Assembly: GCA_037176905.1 (NCBI GenBank)
Contig: JBBBWG010027546.1
Coordinates: 1-22,500, forward strand
DNA: 22,500 nt
Direction of reading: 5' to 3'
Origin: Azolla pinnata
Lineage: Eukaryota > Streptophyta > Polypodiopsida > Salviniales > Salviniaceae
This document shows positions 10,484 to 20,249 of the stretch, in pieces. The position numbers and the translations under genes were made by a program. The notes under the pieces are model-generated. The model worked only from the letters and a program-made list of their open reading frames with translations. It made no database searches and had not been told where the DNA came from. Within the stretch, counting starts at the first letter, position 1. Every line of letters begins with the position of its first letter.

Positions 10484-10777
10484 GCAGATTACTCAGAAAT
10501 CTTGCAGCTTCTGTCCGCCATAGCCACCATACGGATAAGGTCTCATCATGCAGATCGGATCAGATCTTCTGATTCAGCTTCTACAACTCCATCTCCCATC
10601 TCCATCTTTGAAGCTGCAGATTGCTCAGAAACCTTGCTTCCGTCCGCCATAGCCATCATACAGATGAATCAAGCCTCATCGTGCAGATCGGATCAGATCA
10701 GATCTTGCGGAAGCTTCTGCAACTCCTGCGGAAGCTTCTGCAACTCCATCTCCAACTCCATCTCCATCTTGAAGCTT
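10484..10777. repeat. Two-copy tandem duplication of about 132 bp
   Basis: Copy 1 starts at 10484 and copy 2 at 10616. Both contain TCCGCCATAGCCA, then CATGCAGATCGGATCAGATC or a near match, then CAACTCCATCTCC. The second copy has gained extra short duplications (GGAAGCTTCTGCAACTCC twice, near 10709-10747). No protein family is recognised in any frame. Confidence 0.8.
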
Positions 10778-10879
10778 TGCTTCCATCTCCTCCCTTCCAC
10801 ACAAATTGCTCTCGTGTATTTAGTTTCCACCAACGTACACAAGTGTGCGGGAAACCCAAGCCACATCTCTTTCAAGTAC

Positions 10880-11300
10880 TTTACAGATCTCTGATCTCTG
10901 ATCTCTGATCTTTCTCTCCCTCTCTTTCTCTCTCTCTCTCTCTTTCTGACTGACGATCAGTTAGTTAGAGCACCATCTTCAATGCCAGTTGTTCTCTTGC
11001 GAATTGAACACACGCCATATCTGCTAGCTCTGCAAAGGTAGGTAAAAACAAAAAGAAGGAAAGAAAGGCAGACAGAAAGAAAGAAAGCAAGAAGGAGAAG
11101 AAAGCAAGAAAGACCCTCTTCAAAAGAAAGAATTGGCATTGGATGGATCGATCAATGATAACTGATCGATTCCTGTAGGAATGAAAGACGGACAGAAAGA
11201 GAGGGAGAGAGGGAGAGAAGGATCAGAAGATCCGAGACAGAAAGAAGAGGGAATTTCTCTGATTGATCTACCTGTATGTATATATATATATAACACAGTC
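10880..11300. repeat. Simple-sequence patches (TCTGATC, CT, GAAA, GGGAGA, TA)
   Basis: GATCTCT repeats at 10885-10912 lead into a CT tract to about 10945. Purine-rich GAAAGAAAG sequence follows at 11048-11120, GAGGGAGA at 11200-11220, and a short TA tract at 11278-11292. These are ordinary low-complexity patches. Confidence 0.7.
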
Positions 11301-13945
11301 TTTCTCTTCACCATTCAGAGGATTAATCTCAGATCTGTGTTTTTGTTTTTCATGCTCAGGAGCCAGGAATCAGTACGTGCTGCATGCGCTTCTGCTTCCT
11401 GAAGATTCGATTCGGTCTGCCTGTTTTGCTTGCAATTGAAGCATCATGAAGATTCACGCCGCCACATGTTACGTAGTAGCTGCTGCTCCTCAGAACCTAA
11501 TTTTCCAAATTGTGAACTTCAGAAATCTTCACCTTGAAACCCTAACCTCTTAGACCTGGAACCCTAATTCTGGCCGTTATCCCCAAACCCTAATCCCAAA
11601 ACCCCAGTCTTGAAAACCGTAATTCCCAAGTTTCAGATCCAAAGCTGGCCGACAGTTAGACGGAACCCTGAATCTTAACATCCTGAAGCCCAAAACCCTT
11701 AAATCTTAGACCTAATAATGTTAGTTTGCCATTCATTTGATCTACCAACCATTGACGTTCTTCACGCCTGCTATGGTTTCTCAAATCTGTACTGCAGAGA
11801 TGCTCAGATCAATCTCTGCTGCACAAATGATTGGATGGAAAACGATGGTACAAACGATGTATCAAGCATCTTTGCACATCCGATTTGAGATACAAGAGAG
11901 TGAATATCATTGATCATGCTCATCCAGGTTTTATACAGTCAGATCGAATGAAAAAATTCATCTAGTTTCTATGGGTTTTTTTTATCCGGGATTGATGCAC
12001 AATAAGAATCCGCAGACCCACAGTCTACAGACTCATATAACGTATCTGTTTTGTTGTGATCTAAACTTTCTATTAGTATGCTAAAATCTATTTCATTCTA
12101 TATTTATATGCAATTTTATAGATCGTCAGGGTTTGTAGAGTTTTGGCAACTTCCCTAAACCGAAATTAGATTTTTCCATAGAGATCACTTAGGCAGGGTG
12201 AAGTGTTTCTGATCCATTGCTTGAGATTCTAAGCTCTATATGGGCTTGTCTGCCACTTCACTGCTTTCATTGAGCGTTTCTGCTTAAATCCAATATTATG
12301 CACTTGCATATGGAAGAAACAAACTACAACTATTTTGAATACATTGATTAAATTCATCAGTGGATCTGAGAGTTTATCACGTGCATAGAATGTGATCAAA
12401 CAGCTTCAATACTTGTGGATCGGAGCTGAGATCTTACACCTTATCCCACCATGCTCTATCGATCGGAGATCCTTACATGTGTATACAAAGCTCTCGATAA
12501 TCTGGTTTTAAATAGGAATAGCGAGAATCTTGATGATGCTGCAATGGCAATCAATGGGCCTTGGAAAACCTGTACACATCTATTGTTAAAAAGACAAGTC
12601 TCCGTTGGCTTCAATCTTCTCCAGGCTCCAGCACACTGACAAAAACTGTAAGTGTGATTTGATTCTTCTGACATTTTTTCTTTTATTCTCGTTGCATTTT
12701 GCGAATCTGCTCTATAAGTATTTTCCTTATGTTCTATGCACTCTGCAGAGATGGATGGATGGGTTTGGTTATGGCAATATTAATCAATATCAACCAAAGA
12801 AAATATGGTAGATCTGTATCCTTACAAACTGTTAACATGTCCATAGTTGTGGATAAATTTGGATCATTTAAGGTATTCATGCAATGCAATGTATCCAACA
12901 AAAACTTTAGCTTAAGGAAATGAACCATGCTAACTGGTGGTCCTGCAATATATGGTCTAGATTTACATGTTCGAAAAGCTTTATAAAGATCTGCATGCAT
13001 TACCTCTGGATTGAGAAGTTGGAAAGGATTTAAAAAGCATTGCATATATGCCGAAGTTAGAGAACGGATCATATAATTAGAATCTCAGGACGCATTAATA
13101 AAGTGTATGTCATGGAGGAAATTCATCATGCCGAAGTTCCCCTCCGGATCTGCTGTCCTTGCTTACTACAAATAATCCACGTCAATAGATGATAGCAAAT
13201 GTGTGGTTGGTTTCTTTGTTGTTCTAGAGATCATGAGTTACAAAGAAAATGGGAACATTAACTGTTTAAGCATGCATTGATATTGAAGGGTACATGGAGG
13301 AAGCAATTTGCTCAACCTACATAAGAAATCAATCGTTTGCTGTGTGGTAATATTATTGTTTCAACTGTCTTACATGACCCTGCACTGAAACCCTAAACGA
13401 ATGATTGTTAATCCAACTATCTTGCATGACCTTGCAGTAAAACCCACCCTTCAATGGTTGATATTTGATCCGAACATCTTAAGCCCTGAATGAAACCTAG
13501 TTGTCGATCCCTCCGCGATCAACAACCATCTTAGATTGAAACTGAATGAATCATTGCCTGTTAATCCATCTGTTCGAATCGACGCCTTAGACTGGGATCA
13601 ATCTGAGCCATGGCATATGACTTGAATTTCTAGGCGCAATAGTTCTTTTGAAGTTGCCAAAGCATACAAGCACACACGTTTAGCCCAGTGCACAGGATGA
13701 TCACGAGCAAGAATGATGAAGAATCACATGAGGAGACAATGGGAGGAATTGGTAAGGATCAGCTTGTCATTAGAAACAGGTGTGTATACAATCATTTTGA
13801 TCGCATGGAACATAGTTTTATGGAGAGCATTTCGTCGACAAACTGATGATATATGCAGACATTGCAAGGTAGGTATGATACAGTGATGCTTTGCAGATGT
13901 TAACAGTACAGTAACATGCTCTAGTGTTGAGAGATCAGCCGGAGA
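11300..13945. other. AT-rich spacer with scattered CCCTAA motifs, no supported gene
   Basis: CCCTAA-type motifs cluster at 11538-11700, in the opposite orientation to the TTTAGGG array at 9660-10460. The rest has short frames on both strands (for example 12451-12639 plus and 12734-13072 minus) without recognisable domains. The last few hundred bases should include the remorin 3' UTR. I see nothing else that can be named. Confidence 0.5.
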
Positions 13946-15723
13946 TCACGAACAGAACTCGAAGCAGAGGAGGTTTTTGACAGGTTTTTGTCCCTGGGTG
14001 CGGTACACTGATGCCTGTTCTTCGATCCTCACATAGTCCTCCCGTTTCCGAGCTTGTGCTTCGGCCAGCTTCTGTTGGGCCAGCCTGTGGACCTCTGCAT
14101 GATCATTCCTCATCCGCTCGAGTATGGCGGCTCTTCTCCTCTCCAAATCTTCCTGTACGTAAGGAGGATAATACCCAAATCTCAATTTCCTGCATTAGAT
14201 TATCTGTCTGTATTCCATATGCACAATGCTATGATGACTGCCTAGAGCAGAGCTGACATATTTGTGCAGTGTGATGATCTTACGGAAGCACACGGCATTT
14301 TTTTTCTTTCTGTATTCATCAGGTCCAGTTTTGCATCGATCGAGCTTATGAAATTGCAATTTTTTAGGTATCAAAATTGCAGTCTGACACCAGAAGATTG
14401 AATCCATGAAGCAACGGAGGATTGAATCCATGAAGCAACGGAGGATTGAATCCATGAAGCAACTGAGGATTGAACCCATGAAGCAACGGAGGATTGAATC
14501 CATGAAGCAACGGAGGATAGAATCAATGAAGCAACGGAGGATTGAATCCATGAAGCAACGGAGGATAGAATCAACGAAGCAACCGAGGAATGAATCCATG
14601 ATGCAACTGAGGAATGAATCCATGAAGCAACTGAGGATTCAATCGATGAAGCAACTGAGGATTCAATCGATGAAGCAACTGAGGATTCAATCCATGAAGC
14701 AACTGAGGAATGAAAGACAGAATTAACAAGACCGATCAGTGCAGATGGATTACTTACGATGGATTGCCTTGCCCTCGATTCGATCGCCGCTTTCTGGCCA
14801 TTCTCCCAGGATTCGATCCTGGCGGACGCCTTCTCAAACCTGCCTCATCGTTTGTCACCATACAGACAAGGGATTCCAGAGTTTGCGTCCATGGTGTATA
14901 CGTACCTACCTGTTGTTGGCGCTGGCCCTCTCCTTATCCTCCCAAGCTCTGATGTAAGAGAAAGTCTTGTCTCGATTGACTTGGGCGAGGACCTCCTCTG
15001 GAGGGCACAGATGGTTTGGTAGAAATGTGTCAAAATGCACACATGGTGAGCAACAAAGACACACCAACAAAGCAAAAGCACATTTTGTGATGGAAAGGCG
15101 GGCAAAGCAGGTGGATGCGGATCAGGTGAGCGATGCTGGTAACATTCAGGTACAGATTCACTGAAGGTCTCTTCTATCTATCTACTCGTCTTTCTCAAGG
15201 GTCTAACTTGTCTTCCTCAGGGTTCTATGCTGTTAAATGATACAGTTTCTCTGAACAGGAAGGGATGCAGGGTTGCTGTGGTTGAAGACTTGTGGTGCAA
15301 TCATAGAGCCCATAGCTCCGATTCTGGTCATCATCAATCACACTGCAACATCGGCAGCAACATAAGGAAATCGTGCATTCCTGCCTCTTGTCTCTGCCTC
15401 AGGGAGCAATGTACCGTGCCATGATTTGTCATCAAGAGAGGCTGCTGATTGCAGCGCTTTGGCCCGAAATGTGGTGAAAGGAATTGCATTTGGAACAGGC
15501 AAAACAGACCCAGCCCAGTCTCTATCGTTCATTGCAGAGCCTCTGGGGCGAAACGTGGTGAAAGGAATCGCATTGAAACAGGCAAGAGATTGTATGGAAA
15601 TGGAGCACAGGCACCATGGGGATGGGGATTAGACACAGATACAGAAAATCAGAGAGAAGGGTTTTGGGCTATGGCGTGCTTACCGGTGGAGGAGTGGGCG
15701 CCATAACGGCCGGTAACGACCAT
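13946..15723 (-). CDS. Remorin, four exons, unusually short N-terminus
   Basis: Remorins are plant plasma-membrane nanodomain proteins with a C-terminal coiled coil and membrane anchor. Exons on the minus strand are 15723-15684, 14997-14910, 14839-14758 and 14152-13946, all with GT-AG borders and consistent phases, giving 138 residues. The N-terminus is MVVTGRYGAHSST. The Remorin C domain then runs EEVLAQVNRDKTFSYIRAWE, DKERASANNRFEKASARIES, WENGQKAAIESRARQSI, EDLERRRAAILERMRNDHAE, QKLAEAQARKREDYVRIEEQ, and ends ASVYRTQGQKPVKNLLCFEF plus CS. The Cys-containing tail fits the C-terminal anchor. The ATG at 15723 is the first ATG after an upstream in-frame TGA. Group 1 remorins are usually near 190-200 residues with a Pro-rich N-terminal half, which is missing here. 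A skipped exon in 15010-15680 cannot be excluded. The three C-terminal exons are secure; exon 1 is less so. Confidence 0.85.
14396..14715. repeat. 24-bp minisatellite, about 13 copies, in the last remorin intron
   Basis: The unit GAAGCAACGGAGGATTGAAT followed by CCAT repeats every 24 bases from 14408 to 14696. Variants include ACTGAGG for ACGGAGG and ATTCAATCGAT in the later copies. Because 24 is a multiple of three, frames on both strands stay open (KQRRIESM on plus, DSILRCFM on minus). These frames are an effect of the repeat inside the intron. Confidence 0.95.
15448..15597. repeat. Diverged direct duplication in remorin intron 1
   Basis: The plus-strand stretch CGAAATGTGGTGAAAGGAAT near 15466 is repeated as CGAAACGTGGTGAAAGGAAT near 15550, with related flanks (GCATTTGGAACAGGCA versus GCATTGAAACAGGCA). 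The period is about 84 bases. On the minus strand both copies encode a peptide like NAIPFTTFR, which leaves a small chance that this was or is coding sequence. Confidence 0.7.
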
Positions 15724-16170
15724 GCTTTCTGATCTGGTGCAGGTTTTCCTTTGGGAATGTGGTAATGCGTTGCAGGGTGCTGCTGGATATGGCGGATTGG
15801 TGGAGAAGATGCACACAGACAAAAATGTACAGTTGCAGGAAATGTGGCGGATTCAATGCAGTTTTGGGCAGTTAAGAAGGAAGAAGAAGAAGAAGAAGAA
15901 GAAGAAGAAGAAGAAGGAGAAGAATCAGAAGAAGAGGAGGAAGAAGAGGAGGAAGAAGAAGAAGAAGAAGAAGAAGAAGAAGAAGAAACCCTAACCCTAA
16001 AAACGGTCCTCTGTGTTTTGTTTTTTAGGGTTAGGGTTTGGTCGGCGATGCTTTGCTTGGCATTTCATGGATTCTCTGACGACGATACCTTCACCAGAAA
16101 CAGGGAAAGAGCGCAGATCGCACGTGCGCAGATCGCGCGTGCGGGTGTCGCACGTGCGCATTCCGGGTGA
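15724..16170 (-). promoter_or_regulatory. Presumed 5' UTR and promoter of the remorin gene
   Basis: Read on the minus strand, telo-box motifs (CCCTAACCCTAAA at 16038-16025 and TTTAGGGTTAGGGTTTC at 16001-15985) are followed by a long TTC tract (15988-15884) and then by the first ATG at 15723. A pyrimidine-rich leader after telo-boxes is typical for plant genes. Further up, CGCACGTGCGCAGATCG repeats at about 16119-16162 carry CACGTG G-box cores. No transcription start can be placed. Confidence 0.5.
15879..15988. repeat. (GAA)n/(TTC)n tract
   Basis: The tract is an imperfect GAA microsatellite of roughly 110 bases, interrupted by GGA and CAG codon-like units. It lies in the presumed leader of the remorin transcript. 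The poly-Lys and poly-Glu frames on the plus strand are a product of the repeat. Confidence 0.95.
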
Positions 16171-16194
16171 ATGACCATCGGCGCCATGGCTGAT

Positions 16195-16860
16195 GTGATG
16201 CGTATGCATGCGTATGCGAATCGCACATCATTTTATGTGCCGGTTTATGTATGCGTGCGTGGGACACGCACACATACATACATACATACATACATATGTA
16301 TGTATATGCGTGTGCGTGCGTGCATGCGCGCTTTAGGGGGTATGCGTATGCGTGCGTATGTGTATGTATGCGTATGCGTGCGTATGTGTATGTATGCGTA
16401 TGCGTGCGTATGTGTATGTATATGTGTGCGTGCGTATGTGTATGTGCATGCATGCGTGCGTATGTGTATGTATATGTGTGCGTGCGTATGTGTATGTGCA
16501 TGCATGCGTGCGTATGTGTATGTGCATGCATGCGTGCGTATCTGTATGTAGTATGTATGCGTGCGTATCTGTATGTAGTATGTATGCGTGCATGCGCATG
16601 TGCATGCATGTGTGCGTATGCATGTACGCTTGCGTGCATGTTGGTGCATGTGCATGCATGTATGCTTGCGTGCATGTGCGTGCAATGTATGCATGTGTGC
16701 TTTGCGTGTGTTACGGGGTAGGTTTGTATGTATGCATGTGTGTATGTATGTATGCGTGCTCTGCAAGGGTTTTAAGGTATGTGCATGTGTGGGTATGGTT
16801 ATGTGCGCACGTGTGACACGTGCATGCATACATGCATCTGCATCTGAGGAAAGATACATA
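16195..16860. repeat. Long TATG/TGCG-type repeat, alternating purine-pyrimidine
   Basis: The block mixes TATG, TGCG, TGTG and CATG units. Between about 16340 and 16541 the alternation of purine and pyrimidine is unbroken by my reading, and it continues with few breaks to about 16840. An ACAT tract at 16263-16296 turns into TATGTATG, making a short palindrome. All frames are open for long stretches, giving Cys/Met/Val/Ala- or His/Thr-rich strings. These are not genes. Confidence 0.95.
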
Positions 16861-16869
16861 CTCACCCGA

Positions 16870-18240
16870 ACACAAGGCTAATTCAGAGCTCCCTCTGCTT
16901 CTGATGAGAATGCAGCAGATGCACGAATCGCATGCGTTTTCTAGCTAGCCATCTGTCAATTTGATTCGATCGTGTCTTGGCTGGGAGCAGTGGTGCACTG
17001 CGAGACGAGATGCGGGGGAAAGAGTGTACTCGATCGAGGCATTGAACGAAAGCGCGTTTCTCTGGTATCTCGCCCGAGTCCATATTGTGTTCTTTCTGTT
17101 CTTCTAGAGCAGAGCAGAGCAGTCGGAAGAGGAGGAGGACTGTGTCAGAGAGTCTAGCAAGCCGACTGACTGACAAGAGCTTTTGGAAGGGATCAATGAA
17201 GTGTTCCCATCAAATTCCATTCTATAGTTTCTTCCAAGATCGGCCGGATCTACTCCATTCTTGTCTGGGGCCCCTGGCCCCTCTTGATCGAACGCGATGC
17301 TTTGGCAGCTTCCCTGAGTCGGATCTGGAAAGGAGCTTTCCATCCGATCAATTGATCGATCAATCGGCTGGTCTGCAAGTGCTATAGGCCCCCCATTGCC
17401 ATTTGCAGTTTGACTAACAGCAACGACCTGAAAGGGGTGCTTCTCTCAGAATGTGTCGAGGCAAAGCAGTGCGACAAGGGCAAAAAAGAAAACATCACCT
17501 CTTGGAAAGAAAAATTTGCAAACCTCCGATCTTTGGCGATCGGCTGCAGCTTCCCCCTGATCTCTCTGCATGGAATGCGATCGAAAAGCTTCAGGGTGTG
17601 TAGACCAGAGGAATTAGAGGAATCGGATGCAACGCATGGTGAGCTCCTGAGAGTGCATGCATAAGCTTCTAGAAAGTTCCAAAGCTTCTCACTGGGGCCA
17701 TTCTTAGTTCCGTACTCTGCCCTTTTGTTGAATCGTCTGCCGGCTTGTGCCTTTGCTACTACAACAACCGAACTGCCCGCAAGTCAATGGGAGGCTACTG
17801 ATCAGAAGTTTGAAACAAGGAACTGCAAAGTGGTTGTTTTCGTTGTTTTGGCTTTGGCCCCTCTCCCATTAAAGATGTAGATCGATTCGATTATTATCCA
17901 GTCTCTTCGAAGGTCGAACATGACCTATGAGACCAGAACAACAATACATTTTACGTCATATGTTGTGTGTCGTGAACAACGACTGTCGATGTTCCAAGGA
18001 TTTTGTTTTTACTAAACGAGCGATGCAGTTGAGAGTTGCACGGTGGGGCTGTGGAGAGGAACGAGTGTAAGCAATTGGGTTTCGGTTCAGGATATCCAAA
18101 TGCCGAGGATTGGGGCAGAGCGCGATTGAATACTCGGACGATTCTCAAACTCGTTCAAGGCGAGGTTGAGGTCGGATCGATGAGAGCGCAGTTTGGAAGC
18201 AGTCCGATTTCAGGTTGATCGAACAGGAACGGGCGATTCA
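16870..18240. other. Spacer without a supported gene
   Basis: Several frames of 60-100 codons exist on both strands, but none shows a known motif, splice context or codon pattern that stands out. GATC-rich sequence such as ATCAATTGATCGATCAAT lies at 17347-17364. The region probably includes distal promoters of the remorin gene (leftward) and the DUF1645 gene (rightward). Confidence 0.45.
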
Positions 18241-18475
18241 CGAGTGGGCATTGATGGATCGCATCGGATCGAACCAAAGCCGGATCGGATCAGATTGGAT
18301 CGAATCTAGATCAAATTGAATTGAAACCAGATCCGATCGAACCGAAAGCCAAATCAGATCCGACTAAAGCTAAGATCGGATTGAATCGAAGCTAGATCGG
18401 ATCAGATTGAAGCCAGATCGGATCGAATCGAAGCCGGATCGGATCGAATTGAAGCCAGATAGGATCGGATCGGGC
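18240..18475. repeat. Degenerate GATCGGATCGAA repeat
   Basis: Units like GATCGGATCGAATCGAAGCC with variants AGATCGGATTGAATCGAAGC recur roughly every 23-27 bases. Divergence is moderate. The repeat gives short open frames such as KPDRIE in the plus direction, which I reject as genes. Confidence 0.8.
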
Positions 18476-18601
18476 ATTGGCCAGAGCAATTCTGGCAGAG
18501 ATGAGCTTGACCTCCCTTCCTTTCTTTATCAGCAGTTTTACCTTGCAAACAGCACCAGCAACAGTTACCAGAAGAGAACAGAACAAGGGAACTTACTTAA
18601 C

Positions 18602-18606
<5 letters not shown>

Positions 18607-18644
<38 letters not shown>
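18607..18644. repeat. (CT)n microsatellite
   Basis: A pure CT tract of about 38 bases, 375 bases upstream of the DUF1645 ATG. It is probably in its promoter or 5' UTR, where CT-rich elements are common in plants. Confidence 0.95.
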
Positions 18645-18647
<3 letters not shown>

Positions 18648-18704
18648 GTCTCTGCTCATGGACACAACCCAACAACTTCCCCATCACTTTCTCTTGTGCA
18701 TCAA

Positions 18705-18879
18705 ATGAGAAGCTTGGAAGCTTTCCATAGCCATTCCTCTTCTTCTTCTTCTTCTTCTTCTTCTCTCCATAGCCATTCTTCTTCATCATCATCTTCTTCA
18801 GCATCATCATCATCTTCTTCTTCTTCTTCTTCTTCTTCTTCTCTCCATAGCCATTCTTCATCATCATCATCATCTTCTT

Positions 18880-18912
<33 letters not shown>

Positions 18913-19007
18913 CTTTTTCTTCTTCTTCTTCTTCTTCTGACTCTTTTTCTTCTTCTTCTTCATCTTCTGACTCTTCTTCTTCTTCTTCATCTTCTTCTTC
19001 TTCTTGA
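18705..19007 (+). CDS. Upstream open frame encoding poly-Ser, in frame with the DUF1645 gene
   Basis: Starting at ATG 18705, the frame reads MRSLEAFHSHSS and then long Ser runs broken by LHSHS blocks, Tyr-Ser-Phe and Asp-Ser. It ends at TGA 19005-19007. It lies 12 bases upstream of the DUF1645 ATG and in the same frame. The nucleotide sequence is a TTC/TCA trinucleotide array with the block CTCCATAGCCATTC repeated about three times. The most likely role is as part of a repetitive 5' leader, and translation is uncertain. It might be a translated upstream ORF, or a former N-terminal extension cut off by one stop codon. Confidence 0.3.
18737..19004. repeat. (TTC)n/(TCA)n array with CTCCATAGCCATTC spacers
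   Basis: This is the trinucleotide array underlying the upstream poly-Ser frame. The minus strand reads as poly-Lys/Met or poly-Glu frames, which are shadows. Confidence 0.95.
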
Positions 19008-19019
19008 AGCCCAGAGAAT

Positions 19020-19783
19020 ATGCAGAGCTCTGTTGGGGACAGCGACAAGGAGAACGAAGCTGATGACGACGACATCTCCATCGCCATCGCCATCTCCACT
19101 CCCTTCGTCAGCGCTCCCTCCAGCCCCAGATCCTCAGGCAGCGGCAGCGGCAGCTCTGATTTTGAATTCAGCGCCCGCTTCTCGGATGCTGGCTATGGCG
19201 ATGCTCGACCTCCTCCTCCCCTTCTTCTTCTTCCTCCTGTTTCTGCTGCTTCCAATGCCGCTGCATCTGCAACCATGTCCTCCGCCGAGGAGCTCTTCCA
19301 CAACGGCATCATCCGGCCGCTGTACTCCGCATCGGATTACTGCAAGGTCTTCTATCAGATCGATGGCGAGGGGGGAGCTCCGAACCCTAGCAGCAGCAGC
19401 AGCAGCAGCAGAAGCCTGGGGAATTGTGGTCATCTTCTTCAGCCCGAGGAAGCCGTGAGCAGCAGCAAGCATCGCGGCGAGAGCGCGTTGGAGATATGGA
19501 AGAGAAGCAGGGCAAGGAGGAGGGAGACGACGACGCAGCAGCAGCAGCAGCAGATGTGGAGCCCCAGCAGCCATGGCGGTAACCCTAGAAGTGGGGATCA
19601 TCAGAGCGGCGATGGCGGGGAGATGGAGGCCGGGAGGGGCCGCAGCCATGGCAGTGGCGAGGAAGAAGAGGCGGAGCATGCCAGGGACATGGTGCTGCGG
19701 CCCCTTCACCATCATGGCGATGGCGAGGGCGAGGGCATGGTTGTGCAGCATCCTCCTGGCGATGGCGATGGCGATGGCGATGG

Positions 19784-19815
<32 letters not shown>

Positions 19816-20218
19816 GTGATTCTTGCTGCTGCAGCCATGTCGATCCGGATGTGGCACACCCTCCTCGCCATCGCCATCGCCATCGCCATCGCCATCATCA
19901 TCATCAACAACAGGTGGGGATGAATGGCGATGGCGATGGCGATTCTGACCACATCGGGAGGCGGATGGATTGCGCGCACTGTGCTGCAGAGGCGCCATAT
20001 CCGCAGATCCTTCCTGCAGATCGCCAGGCCATCTGTCTGCATCACCATCACCATCACCATCACCACCACCACCACCACCACCACCACCATCACCATCACC
20101 ATCACCACCATGGCGATGGCGATGGCGATGGCGATGGGAGGAAGCAGAAGCAGCAGCTGGAGAGCATCTGTATGGATCCCGATCTGCAGCATCCTCCTCC
20201 TCCTCCTCATCATCATCA

Positions 20219-20249
<31 letters not shown>

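Noticed and set aside
12734..13072. 112-codon minus-strand frame considered as a retrotransposon fragment
   Set aside because: No reverse transcriptase, integrase or protease motif could be identified, and no LTRs or target duplications were seen.
14396..14715. CRISPR-like array
   Set aside because: The repeats are contiguous without unique spacers, and the context is a plant intron.
14195..14726. Repeat proteins read from the 24-bp minisatellite (KQRRIESM and DSILRCFM)
   Set aside because: The array lies inside a well-defined remorin intron, and 24 is a multiple of three, so open frames are expected.
14800..14825. tRNA T-arm-like sequence CCAGGATTCGATCCTGG
   Set aside because: It lies within the remorin coding exon (minus-strand RIESW), and no matching acceptor or anticodon arms are present.
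15722..16170. Poly-Lys and poly-Glu frames
   Set aside because: They come from the GAA microsatellite in the presumed remorin leader.
16091..16865. Long frames on both strands with Cys/Met/Val/Tyr or His/Thr/Ala strings
   Set aside because: They are readings of the TATG/TGCG simple repeat. No stop codon arises in such repeats, and no domain is present.
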